The translations under genes were made by a program, and so were the position numbers. Source: Oxalobacteraceae bacterium (GTDB taxonomy: Bacteria; Pseudomonadota; Gammaproteobacteria; Burkholderiales; Burkholderiaceae_D). From it: DNA of 6,410 bases. The notes below the pieces were generated by a model. It was not told the DNA's origin, ran no database searches, and worked only from the letters and a program-made list of their open reading frames with translations. Shown in pieces: positions 1 through 6,340 of the stretch. The stretch's first letter is position 1; the number at the start of each line of letters is the position of its first letter. The DNA lies in assembly GCA_947453015.1 (NCBI GenBank), contig CANGFL010000082.1, positions 1 through 6,410 on the forward strand, given 5' to 3'.

Positions 1-22
1 CTACCGATTAGGAACTTTACTT

Positions 23-1075
23 ATGAGCACGACTCCCCTCAGTACGCCACCTTCCAGCCGTAGAAACTCTGTAAGCAGTAGCGAAAGTCTTGTTAAATCC
101 AGCGCTGATGATAAAAACGACCGCGAAGAGAAATCAACATCTGCTCCGGTGATGAAATCCAAAAATAAAAAGAGTTCATTACGGGAGGCTTTTTCCTCTA
201 GCAAACTATCAACATCCGTCACCACAACCAAGGATCCGCGCACAGAATTTAATAAAAAAATTGAAGTCGCACGTCAGTCTTTTGTAGAAAATAATGAATC
301 ATGGAAAAAATTTATTCAAAAAAATATCAACAGCGATGGATATTTTTACTTGCATAAGACTACTGGTAAAGAATTGCATGAATTACTTTACTGCCTTCGC
401 TCTTCTCCTAACCCTAAAATAACTAGCATGTGCAGTATGAGCGCAATGATAGACAGCACAACAGCAACCGCTTTAATCAAGGCACTTTTATCGAATCCTA
501 CGATCGTCACGTTGGAGATTAGCTTTGCTCAGTTTGATGCTGCAGGCCTCAAAATATTTACTGATTCAGTCATAAGCAACCCTTCTAGCAATATCACCTC
601 ACTTATTCTTCGATTCAACAATATGAATGATGATTTAGTAAAAGTATTAGCCAAAGCGATCATAACCAATCCCAATTCCAAACTCACTGCACTTGAACTT
701 GAAGAAAACCGAATCGGCGATGAGGGCGCTAAAGCACTCGCCGAGGCGATCGAAACCAATCCCAGCAATATTACGGAACTTAAACTTTCCTTCAGATTTA
801 ATTCTCTCGAAAGTACTAAACTCCTTTTAAAGGCTATTAAATTAAATTCCACTATCACCTTATATAAAGTGGTTACCCCATACATCAGCGACAAATATGA
901 CAAGATGATTCAGGATCACTGCAAGCTTAATGCCAAACGATTGCTGACTGATAGTAATACAATCAATGAAAAAACAAACTCCACTCCCGATTCAAATAAG
1001 GTCGTTAGTAAAGAGCATTTTGTAATCGATAGCAAAGAAAAACCAAGTAAAGAAAAAAATAATAAAAAATCTTAA
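23..1075 (+). CDS. Leucine-rich-repeat (ribonuclease-inhibitor type) protein, paralogue 1
   Basis: Encodes 350 aa; specific function unknown. Residues 1-70 are Ser/Thr/Lys-rich and probably disordered. Residues about 78-130 form a pre-LRR segment (KKIEVAR, then ESWKKF). Residues about 131-285 hold four to five repeats of about 28-30 residues of the RNI type, for example LTALELEENRIGDEGAKAL followed by an AIETNPSN turn. The tail from about 305 is Lys/Ser/Asn-rich. No signal peptide or membrane segment is visible, so it is cytosolic or exported by another route. ATG 23 is preceded by AGGA (10-13) at 9-nt spacing. The base composition is AT-richer than leuA/pssA/psd. LRR-RI domains normally bind proteins, and in intracellular bacteria such proteins are often secreted effectors; that role is inference here. 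The pre-LRR segment and architecture match the next gene, so the two are paralogues. The ORF is certain; only the fold class can be assigned. Confidence 0.85.
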   Translation: MSTTPLSTPPSSRRNSVSSSESLVKSSADDKNDREEKSTSAPVMKSKNKKSSLREAFSSSKLSTSVTTTKDPRTEFNKKIEVARQSFVENNESWKKFIQKNINSDGYFYLHKTTGKELHELLYCLRSSPNPKITSMCSMSAMIDSTTATALIKALLSNPTIVTLEISFAQFDAAGLKIFTDSVISNPSSNITSLILRFNNMNDDLVKVLAKAIITNPNSKLTALELEENRIGDEGAKALAEAIETNPSNITELKLSFRFNSLESTKLLLKAIKLNSTITLYKVVTPYISDKYDKMIQDHCKLNAKRLLTDSNTINEKTNSTPDSNKVVSKEHFVIDSKEKPSKEKNNKKS

Positions 1076-1125
1076 TACTGCTTAACGAATACAGCTAATC
1101 GAAAGATTTTTTTACTAGGTATCTC

Positions 1126-1156
1126 GCTGGCTAAGGATAAAAACTTCTTAGCCAGC
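1126..1156 (+). terminator. Terminator-like inverted repeat after LRR gene 1
   Basis: GCTGGCTAAG (1126-1135) pairs perfectly with CTTAGCCAGC (1147-1156). A G-T and an A-T pair extend the stem to 12 bp around the loop TAAAAAC. No T-run follows; the T7 run (1107-1113) lies 12 nt upstream instead, so it is not a canonical intrinsic terminator. The right arm, CTTCTTAGCCAGCAGA at 1144-1159, matches the right arm of the hairpin after LRR gene 2 (2301-2316) at 14 of 16 bases. It is probably a decayed or processed copy of the same 3' element. Confidence 0.45.
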
Positions 1157-1235
1157 AGATTCTGTCCAAAGCTGCACACGTAGATCGCGATTCATTAGCG
1201 ACCAATTCGTTATTCGAACGTCTCATCAGAATTTC

Positions 1236-1264
1236 TTGAATTAATTATTTTCTAGAACCAAAAT
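1236..1264 (+). promoter_or_regulatory. Possible sigma70 promoter for LRR gene 2
   Basis: TTGAAT (1236-1241) and CAAAAT (1259-1264) are separated by exactly 17 bp, each matching 4 of 6 consensus bases. The expected transcript start is near 1271, giving an untranslated leader of about 80 nt before GTG 1350. The region is very AT-rich, so chance matches are easy; this is a weak prediction. Confidence 0.3.
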
Positions 1265-1267
1265 AAC

Positions 1268-1297
1268 TCCCAAACTGGGAACTTTTTTTATTTTTTT
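1268..1297 (+). terminator. Weak hairpin with long U-tract between the LRR genes
   Basis: TCCCA (1268-1272), loop AAC, TGGGA (1276-1280) form a short 5-bp stem. It is followed by two T7 runs (1283-1289 and 1291-1297) broken by one A. The stem is short but the U-tract is unusually long, so it could stop read-through from LRR gene 1. A transcript starting from the proposed promoter near 1271 would lack most of the left arm and escape it. Confidence 0.45.
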
Positions 1298-1337
1298 CCT
1301 ACAGATGATTCTCACAACTTCCGAAACCAAATTTATT

Positions 1338-1341
1338 GGAG
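1338..1341 (+). promoter_or_regulatory. Ribosome binding site that selects GTG 1350
   Basis: GGAG sits 8 nt before an in-frame GTG at 1350. The upstream in-frame ATG at 1305 is preceded only by a T-run and CCTACAG, with no Shine-Dalgarno match. This favours GTG 1350 as the true start. Confidence 0.6.
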
Positions 1342-1349
1342 AATTTTCT

Positions 1350-2204
1350 GTGGCCGATCCTATTGCAAAAAAACTGAACATATATGATCCTAATTACAGC
1401 TCATCTAAAGAGCGCTCTTCTGAAGAGAGCGAGGAGAGTCCATCAACGCCCAGAATGAAACAAGATAAAGATTCATCAAGCAAGTCAACAACATCTACTT
1501 ACCCTCACAGCACTAGTAATATTAAAGACGACGTAAAAAAAAATATTGAAAAAACACGCGAATTAAACGCTGGGAAAGATGAACTCTGGGCTAAATTTTC
1601 CGAAAACACTGAAGTGACCGTAGTCACGAAATTAGAGTCTCTCAGCAGTAACGACATTGGCGAATTGTCTAAATGGTTAAGGGAGAAAGCGCACCCTCAA
1701 ATCAACGTTTTATCTATCAGCAAAAGTGATATCGATGATAAGGCTGCAAAATCCTTAGCCAAGGCGATAAAACCCAAATCAACGTTGGATAAGCTAACTA
1801 CCCTTAAATTAGGGCACAAGCTAAGCAAACTAGCCACGCTTGAACTGGTAGGCAACACGATTAGCGATGAAGGCTTCAAAATTCTAGCCAAGGTGATTCA
1901 AACCAATCACACGATCACTACGCTCAACATTGATATGGAAGGTAGTGCGAATAGCGACCAAGGCATTATAACTCTAGCCAATGCGATTTCAACCAATCGC
2001 ACGATCACCAAGCTAATGATCCGCGTAGGCAAAAAAATGGGTGCCGATGCCATCGATGCCATAGCCCAGATGGTTGGAACAAATGAAACCTTCAAAGAAT
2101 TAGAATTTAAGGGCTTTGGCTTGAAACATGGCGAATCAAAACAAATTACGAGTGCTTCTCTTGAAAATCTTAAAAGCAAAATCGAATCTCTTACCTTTAT
2201 TTAA
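1350..2204 (+). CDS. Leucine-rich-repeat (ribonuclease-inhibitor type) protein, paralogue 2
   Basis: Encodes 284 aa from GTG 1350, chosen for its GGAG site; an ATG at 1305 would add 15 residues (299 aa) but has no ribosome binding site. Order of parts (GTG numbering): a Ser/Glu/Thr-rich, probably disordered stretch at about 16-58; a pre-LRR segment at about 63-115 (KKNIEKTRE, then DELWAKF); RNI-type LRRs at about 117-255, for example LATLELVGNTISDEGFKIL and IITLANAISTNRTITKL. The order and the KKxIExxR...W.KF motif match paralogue 1. One repeat is collapsed: LTTLKLG is followed at once by HKLSKLATLELVGN, without the usual helical half. No signal peptide or membrane segment is seen. Low GC and style suggest an accessory gene. 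A protein-binding role, possibly an effector, is inference only. Confidence 0.85.
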   Translation: MADPIAKKLNIYDPNYSSSKERSSEESEESPSTPRMKQDKDSSSKSTTSTYPHSTSNIKDDVKKNIEKTRELNAGKDELWAKFSENTEVTVVTKLESLSSNDIGELSKWLREKAHPQINVLSISKSDIDDKAAKSLAKAIKPKSTLDKLTTLKLGHKLSKLATLELVGNTISDEGFKILAKVIQTNHTITTLNIDMEGSANSDQGIITLANAISTNRTITKLMIRVGKKMGADAIDAIAQMVGTNETFKELEFKGFGLKHGESKQITSASLENLKSKIESLTFI

Positions 2205-2232
2205 ACCACTAATAAAAAATTATTACAAAGAG

Positions 2233-2267
2233 TTCAATTAGCACAACTCATTGAAGCACGTTTTTTT
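2233..2267 (+). terminator. Weak hairpin plus T7 run after LRR gene 2
   Basis: TTCAAT (2233-2238) and ATTGAA (2250-2255) can form a 6-bp AT-rich stem. GCACG and a T7 run (2261-2267) follow. It is weak alone and lies just before the much stronger hairpin at 2278. The T7-then-hairpin order repeats that seen after LRR gene 1. Confidence 0.3.
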
Positions 2268-2277
2268 GCATCAATAA

Positions 2278-2330
2278 GTTTGCTGGCTCTGGAGAGGAAT
2301 CTTCTGAGCCAGCAAACGACTTTAGTTTTT
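2278..2330 (+). terminator. Strong intrinsic terminator between convergent LRR gene 2 and leuA
   Basis: GTTTGCTGGCTC (2278-2289) pairs with GAGCCAGCAAAC (2306-2317). After a T-T mismatch, GGAGA and TCTTC (one G-T pair) extend the stem around the loop GGAA. Downstream on the plus strand is a T-rich tail (2321-2330), which overlaps the first bases of the leuA stop codon. The symmetric stem could also stop leuA transcription coming the other way, but the minus-strand tail after it is less U-rich. Confidence 0.75.
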
Positions 2331-3873
2331 ACATCTGAGGATTAAGCTTTTCAGTTTTTGAATGCAGCTTATTCAATGCTGCCAGATACGCTTTAGCTGA
2401 TGCCACTACAATATCTAAATCAGCCCCGACTCCGTTCACAATACGCCCGCTTTTGGATAAGCGCATGGTGACTTCACCTTGTGATTGGGTACCGGTTGTA
2501 ATAGCATTCACCGAAAACAACAACAACTCAGCGCCACTCTGGGTTTGAGTTTCAATGGCATTCACAATCGCATCCACTGGGCCGTTACCATTGCCTTCGC
2601 AGGTGACTTCTTTGCCTTCAATTGAAAAAGTTACTCTGGCAGTTGGCTTTTCACCGGTTTCGGATTGCTGAGAGAGCGATACAAAATTGTAGTGTTCGCG
2701 ATCATGTGATTGCTGCTCATCTGATACGAGTGCCATGATGTCTTCATCAAATATCTCTGATTTTCGATCAGCTAATTCTTTGAATCGTGCAAAGGCGGCA
2801 TTCACTTCGGATTCAGATTCAAGTTTGATACCTAATTCTTCCAGGCGCTGCTTGAATGCATTACGACCGGAGAGCTTACCCAAAACAATTTTGTTGGCAC
2901 TCCAACCCACGTCTTCGGCGCGCATGATTTCATAGGTATCACGCGCCTTGAGTATGCCGTCTTGATGAATGCCGGATGCATGCGCAAAGGCATTTGCACC
3001 TACGACAGCCTTGTTGGGCTGAACGGCAAAACCGGTAATTTGTGAAACGAGTTTGGATGTCGGCACGATCTGAGTCGCATCAATGCCTAATTCCAAGTTG
3101 AAATGATCTTTACGGGTACGCACTGCCATGACGATTTCTTCTAGCGCGGTATTACCTGCACGCTCGCCTAAGCCGTTGATCGTACATTCGATCTGCCGTG
3201 CACCACCTATCATCACACCAGCCAGTGAATTGGCGACAGCCATACCTAAATCATTGTGGCAGTGGACTGACCAAACGGCTTTGTCGGAATTAGGAATGCG
3301 TTCACGTAGTGTTCGGAGCATGGTGCCGTATAACTCGGGCACGCCATAGCCAACGGTATCGGCAAAATTAATTGTTGTGGCACCTTCGGCAATAACGCCT
3401 TCGAGTACGCGACAAAGAAAATCCATATCTGAACGACTGCCATCTTCGGGACTGAACTCAACATCATCTGTAAATTGGCGCGCGAAACGAACGGCCTGCC
3501 TAGCTTGCTCGTAGACCTGATCAGGCAACATACGGAGTTTTTTCTCCATATGCAGCGGAGAGGTGGCTATAAATGTATGAATGCGTTTGCGCTGCGCGGG
3601 TGCCAGAGCTTCGGCAGCGCGAGAGATGTCTTTATCGTTGGCACGCGACAAAGAACACACAATAGAATCTTTGATGATGCCTGAAATCGCTTTAATCGAT
3701 TCGAAATCACCGGGTGATGAGGCTGCAAAACCAGCTTCAATGACATCAACTTTCAGTCGCTCTAGTTGGCGCGCAATCCGTATCTTTTCATCCTTGGTCA
3801 TCGACGCGCCAGGTGACTGTTCGCCATCGCGCAATGTGGTGTCAAAAATAATCAGTTTGTTTGAATCGGCCAT
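2329..3873 (-). CDS. leuA: 2-isopropylmalate synthase
   Basis: Catalyses the first committed step of leucine synthesis in the cytosol: acetyl-CoA plus 2-ketoisovalerate gives 2-isopropylmalate. At 514 aa it is close to the 523 aa of the E. coli enzyme, so it looks complete. The N-terminal HMGL-like TIM barrel shows [13 protein letters not shown] (residues 10-22, metal-binding Asp16), HCHNDLG (His204, His206) and NGLGERAGN (233-241, with Asn241 as the further metal ligand). GIHQDGILK at about 301-309 is typical of the family. The C-terminal part from about 395 matches the leucine-binding allosteric domain ([10 protein letters not shown] at 426-435). ATG 3873 has AGGAG (3880-3884) at 6-nt spacing. 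A leucine-rich leader ORF upstream indicates leucine-dependent control in addition to feedback inhibition. pssA and psd lie upstream on the same strand. Confidence 0.97.
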   Translation of the reverse strand: MADSNKLIIFDTTLRDGEQSPGASMTKDEKIRIARQLERLKVDVIEAGFAASSPGDFESIKAISGIIKDSIVCSLSRANDKDISRAAEALAPAQRKRIHTFIATSPLHMEKKLRMLPDQVYEQARQAVRFARQFTDDVEFSPEDGSRSDMDFLCRVLEGVIAEGATTINFADTVGYGVPELYGTMLRTLRERIPNSDKAVWSVHCHNDLGMAVANSLAGVMIGGARQIECTINGLGERAGNTALEEIVMAVRTRKDHFNLELGIDATQIVPTSKLVSQITGFAVQPNKAVVGANAFAHASGIHQDGILKARDTYEIMRAEDVGWSANKIVLGKLSGRNAFKQRLEELGIKLESESEVNAAFARFKELADRKSEIFDEDIMALVSDEQQSHDREHYNFVSLSQQSETGEKPTARVTFSIEGKEVTCEGNGNGPVDAIVNAIETQTQSGAELLLFSVNAITTGTQSQGEVTMRLSKSGRIVNGVGADLDIVVASAKAYLAALNKLHSKTEKLNPQM

Positions 3874-4024
3874 CTCGGGCTCCTAGAGTAAACGCGTGTT
3901 ATGCCTATATTTTCACCTGCCCTGACCTTTTTGTCTGAGCGGAGGAAAACACAAATTGTGGGGAATGGGAGGTCTGCGCGTTAGCGCAGTAGATACAGCA
4001 GCAACAACCCGGATGGGCTGGCTG
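3874..4024 (-). promoter_or_regulatory. leuA leader region with leader-peptide hairpins (attenuation-type control)
   Basis: On the minus strand the leucine codons sit in a hairpin. CAGC plus CAGCCC (4024-4015) pairs with GGGTTG (4010-4005) and GCTG (4002-3999), with a two-base bulge and loop ATCC. A second hairpin, CTGCGC (3989-3984), loop TAAC, GCGCAG (3979-3974), encloses the leader stop codon. The next 41 nt (3973-3933) are C-rich and G-poor (17 C, 4 G), and leuA's AGGAG follows. I see no GC-rich stem followed directly by a U-run. The readout (intrinsic, Rho-dependent or translational) is therefore unresolved. Confidence 0.6.
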
Positions 4025-4061
4025 AAGAAAATCGTGAGCGGTTGAAGAATGAACTCGTCAT
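3981..4061 (-). CDS. leuL: leu operon leader peptide
   Basis: A 26-codon ORF, ATG at 4061 to TAA at 3981-3983, in the leuA direction and 107 bp upstream of it. It begins MTSSFF and ends GLLLLYLLR. The leucine codons are TTG, TTG, CTG, CTG (4007-3996), then TAT, CTA and CTG: six Leu in seven codons just before the stop. E. coli LeuL (28 aa) likewise carries a Gly-Leu-Leu-Leu-Leu run, so this fits a ribosome-stalling sensor of charged tRNA-Leu. The peptide itself probably has no function after synthesis. The ATG has only a weak Shine-Dalgarno-like sequence upstream. A poor promoter candidate (TTGCGC at 4097-4092, 17 bp, TATTCT at 4074-4069) would start transcription almost at the ATG, so the real promoter may lie further up, in or before the pssA end. 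A 62-codon TTG-start ORF in another frame (3913-4101) overlaps it and is less convincing. Confidence 0.8.
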   Translation of the reverse strand: MTSSFFNRSRFSSASPSGLLLLYLLR

Positions 4062-4136
4062 GCACCAGAGAATAAGGGGAATTTCCTAAAAGCGCAACCA
4101 AGCTGTTTCTATCGAGTTGATAGGCAAGGTCTTTAG

Positions 4137-5015
4137 TTATTTATCACTGTTATCACTGACGGGCTCATCACTGGTCTCAACGATGCTAACCGGTTTGCCA
4201 TTGAACCAGTGCCAGAAGAAGACGCCATAACCGGATAAGCCATAAATGACGAACAAACCAAACAATACCTTGGGTGGATCGCTGGATACGGCCACAAATA
4301 TCAGCACGATCAGAAAGATCGCGATGAAGGGGACTGATTTTTTAAAGTTAACGTCTTTGAAACTATAGAACGGCACGTTCGTGACCATGGTGAGGCCTGA
4401 GTAGACAGTAATAATCCATGACAGCCAGCGAAAATCGGCGCCGGCAATACGAAGATCATCCATCAACCAAATAAAACCCGCGACCAGTGCCGCTGCAGCT
4501 GGGCTAGGAAGCCCTTGGAAAAAACGCTTATCGACAACGCCAATGTTGGTGTTAAAGCGCGCTAAACGCAGAGCTGCACCAGCACAATAAACAAACGCTG
4601 CCAACCAACCTAATTTGCCCATACCACGCAAGGACCACTCGTACACAATCAACGCGGGTGCCGCGCCAAAGGACACCATGTCAGACAAGCTGTCGTATTG
4701 CGCGCCAAACTCGCTTTGAGTATTAGTGAGTCGTGCCACCCGACCATCGGTGGCATCCAACACCATGGCCGCAAAGATGGCTACAGCGGCGTTGGAGAAC
4801 TGGCCATTCATGGCCATCACAATCGCATAAAAACCGCAAAACAATGCGGCGGTTGTAAACGCATTGGGGAGCAGGTAAATACCCTTACTACGCAAAGCTG
4901 ACGAGCGCGGAACACCCTCGTCCGTCGGCGGCACTCGCCTCGGAAATCGTTGAAAACGAAAAGGCCTTCCCTGCGCGGCCTTCGGTTTATTTTTGCGATT
5001 AGTAAATAGAGTCAT
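4137..5015 (-). CDS. pssA: CDP-diacylglycerol--serine O-phosphatidyltransferase (type II, membrane)
   Basis: Transfers a phosphatidyl group from CDP-diacylglycerol to L-serine, giving phosphatidylserine and CMP, in the inner membrane. The 292-aa protein carries the complete CDP-alcohol phosphotransferase signature DG-x2-AR-x8-G-x3-D-x3-D: Asp90-Gly91, Ala94-Arg95, Gly104, Asp108 and Asp112. RFFQGLPSPAAA (164-175) is typical of PssA rather than of phosphatidylglycerophosphate synthase. Several hydrophobic segments are visible (about 48-69, 74-88, 113-127, 135-150, 172-186, 196-215, 228-244 and 249-268). The first 45 residues are strongly basic and the last 15 acidic, both probably cytosolic tails. 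This is the integral-membrane type, unlike the phospholipase-D-like E. coli enzyme. ATG 5015 has only a weak upstream Shine-Dalgarno sequence. It lies 36 bp after psd on the same strand, and a small GACGC/GCGTC hairpin (5041-5053) overlaps the psd stop; probably one transcript. Confidence 0.95.
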   Translation of the reverse strand: MTLFTNRKNKPKAAQGRPFRFQRFPRRVPPTDEGVPRSSALRSKGIYLLPNAFTTAALFCGFYAIVMAMNGQFSNAAVAIFAAMVLDATDGRVARLTNTQSEFGAQYDSLSDMVSFGAAPALIVYEWSLRGMGKLGWLAAFVYCAGAALRLARFNTNIGVVDKRFFQGLPSPAAAALVAGFIWLMDDLRIAGADFRWLSWIITVYSGLTMVTNVPFYSFKDVNFKKSVPFIAIFLIVLIFVAVSSDPPKVLFGLFVIYGLSGYGVFFWHWFNGKPVSIVETSDEPVSDNSDK

Positions 5016-5051
5016 GCCGTGAATGGTAACCGACGGTAAAGACGCTTAGCG

Positions 5052-5690
5052 TCAAAATTCAGCAAGAATGGTTTCGGTCGCTGAAACTTTTTCGCCCACA
5101 GTGACTAGCGGACGCGCTGTCAGTGGCAGATACACATCCACCCGCGAACCGAAGCGAATAAATCCATAGCGCTGACCACGAGCCATAATATCTTGCTCAC
5201 TGACGTAGCAAAGTATGCGACGAGCGATTAATCCAGCTACCTGCACAAAGGTTACTGTTTGCCCATTGGTGGCAGTCATCACTACGGCATTGCGCTCATT
5301 CTCAGTGGATGCCTTATCCAAATCTGCATTCACGAATTTACCTGGGAAGTACTCCACTTTCTCAATCTTGCCATCGACAGGCGAACGATTGGAATGGACA
5401 TTAAATACGTTCATGAAAACGCTGATCTTCAGCGCCTCGCGATTGGCGTAGGGGTCGTGCGCTTTTTCCACCACCACGATGCGTCCGTCAGCCGGCGACA
5501 GCACCGCATTGGGCTTTTGCGGAATCATCCGCGGCGGATCGCGGAAAAACTGCAAGACGAATATAGCAATGATCCAGAAGGGCCAAGACCAGCTTCCAAG
5601 AAAGGCGGTGGCTAGGGCAGCGGCCGCCAGCGCCAGAGCTAAGAAAGGCCAGCCCTCGCGGGCGATGATGGGGTGAGGATAAGGATTCAA
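5052..5690 (-). CDS. psd: Phosphatidylserine decarboxylase proenzyme (short form)
   Basis: Decarboxylates phosphatidylserine to phosphatidylethanolamine at the inner membrane. It is made as a proenzyme that cleaves itself at a Gly-Ser bond, and the Ser becomes the pyruvoyl cofactor. In the 212-aa protein (TTG 5690 numbering), residues about 16-50 form two hydrophobic segments. SPADG (65-69, Asp68), NVHSNRSP (97-104, His99) and IRFGSRVD (178-185, cleavage between Gly181 and Ser182) supply the expected Asp-His-Ser set. The length fits the short bacterial form that usually accompanies a type II PssA. There is no ATG at the start. TTG 5690 has GGGAG (5700-5696) at 5-nt spacing and gives [16 protein letters not shown], the usual family beginning. 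An alternative TTG at 5702 adds 4 residues but has no ribosome binding site. It is the first gene of the psd-pssA pair. Confidence 0.94.
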   Translation of the reverse strand: MNPYPHPIIAREGWPFLALALAAAALATAFLGSWSWPFWIIAIFVLQFFRDPPRMIPQKPNAVLSPADGRIVVVEKAHDPYANREALKISVFMNVFNVHSNRSPVDGKIEKVEYFPGKFVNADLDKASTENERNAVVMTATNGQTVTFVQVAGLIARRILCYVSEQDIMARGQRYGFIRFGSRVDVYLPLTARPLVTVGEKVSATETILAEF

Positions 5691-5696
5691 AACAGC

Positions 5697-5720
5697 TCCC
5701 AAAATTTCAAAACTTTGGGA
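5697..5720 (-). promoter_or_regulatory. Hairpin covering the psd ribosome binding site
   Basis: On the minus strand, TCCCAAAGT (5720-5712), loop TTTGAA, and ATTTTGGGA (5705-5697) form a 9-bp stem with one G-T pair. The 3' arm contains GGGA of the GGGAG Shine-Dalgarno for TTG 5690, so the hairpin could limit translation. A -10-like TACAAT (5725-5720), with no good -35, lies just upstream. If that were the promoter, the transcript would start within the left arm and the hairpin would not form fully. Confidence 0.35.
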
Positions 5721-5874
5721 TTGTACCTTCGCAACATGTCATGAGGGATGTTTCCAACACTTTCTATAGTTAATCGGGGATTCATTAATGACGGATGGCG
5801 GTCTGAACTTGCGTAACGGCAATGTCACAAAAGAGCATGGTTCATTTCATTTTTGATATTTCCAAGGAGGCTGC

Positions 5875-6294
5875 ATGATTCCCACAACTCAAAGACGGTA
5901 CCAAACAGTAGAACAGGCATTGAAAGTAATTAACGATGCAGAAAAATTTGGCGACTCAGTCAAAGTTAACAAATCAGGGGACCTAGAACGAAGTAACTCA
6001 TCTACTAACCCCCTAAAGAGCTTTTTTCTTTTTTTTCGAAAAACATCAGAGTCAAAAATTCAAAATCGCGAGGTCATAGATACTGTTCTCAACAAAATGA
6101 AAATTGAGATTATCCAAGCATCATCCTATGTTCGTAGCGTGAATACTTTGATGGAGAATCAAATGCAAGACCTAAAAAATTTCAAAGAAACCGGGAAATT
6201 AAAAGAGCTAAAAGATCAATGGATCATCTTAAAAAATAATATAGACGCCGCAGAAAATGGTTCCGAAAAAGCGATTAATAAAATTAAGGTTTAA
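5875..6294 (+). CDS. Hypothetical helical protein of 139 aa
   Basis: I do not recognise a family. ATG 5875 has a full AAGGAGG (5864-5870), though the 4-nt spacing is short, so expression looks likely. The protein is basic. Residues 1-30 look helical, residues about 31-48 are Ser/Asn-rich, and a short aromatic patch (KSFFLFFRK at about 48-56) may touch a membrane but is too short to span it. Residues about 60-139 are predicted from composition to be long amphipathic helices with many Lys, Glu and Gln (KMKIEIIQASSYVRSVNTL, then LKELKDQWIILKNNI), which could form a coiled coil. No signal peptide or catalytic motif is visible. The coding sequence is AT-rich like the LRR genes. The gene is divergent from psd across about 180 bp and is followed by an intrinsic terminator, so it is probably monocistronic. 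An effector or other accessory role is only a guess from context. Confidence 0.75.
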   Translation: MIPTTQRRYQTVEQALKVINDAEKFGDSVKVNKSGDLERSNSSTNPLKSFFLFFRKTSESKIQNREVIDTVLNKMKIEIIQASSYVRSVNTLMENQMQDLKNFKETGKLKELKDQWIILKNNIDAAENGSEKAINKIKV

Positions 6295-6340
6295 AAAATT
6301 ATCGAACTAGCTTTAGGCTACCCAAGGCACGGGAGCCCGT

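Noticed and set aside
529..903. 124-codon minus-strand ORF inside LRR gene 1
   Set aside because: Antisense shadow of the LRR repeats; the plus frame has a proper start, ribosome binding site and recognisable repeats.
1241..1249. TTAATTATT as a possible PmrA-type box upstream of LRR gene 2
   Set aside because: A single imperfect half-site in AT-rich DNA without the expected second direct repeat; too weak to claim and the taxon is not established.
1076..1304. Search for a small RNA, tRNA or attachment site between the LRR genes
   Set aside because: Only hairpins, T-runs and a weak promoter were found; no cloverleaf or direct repeats marking an insertion.
3913..4101. 62-codon minus-strand ORF starting at TTG 4101
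   Set aside because: It overlaps the Leu-rich leader in another frame, has a rare start and no family resemblance; the leuL frame explains the region better.
5259..5615. 118-codon plus-strand ORF opposite psd
   Set aside because: Antisense to a clearly conserved Psd reading frame; no ribosome binding site or domain resemblance.
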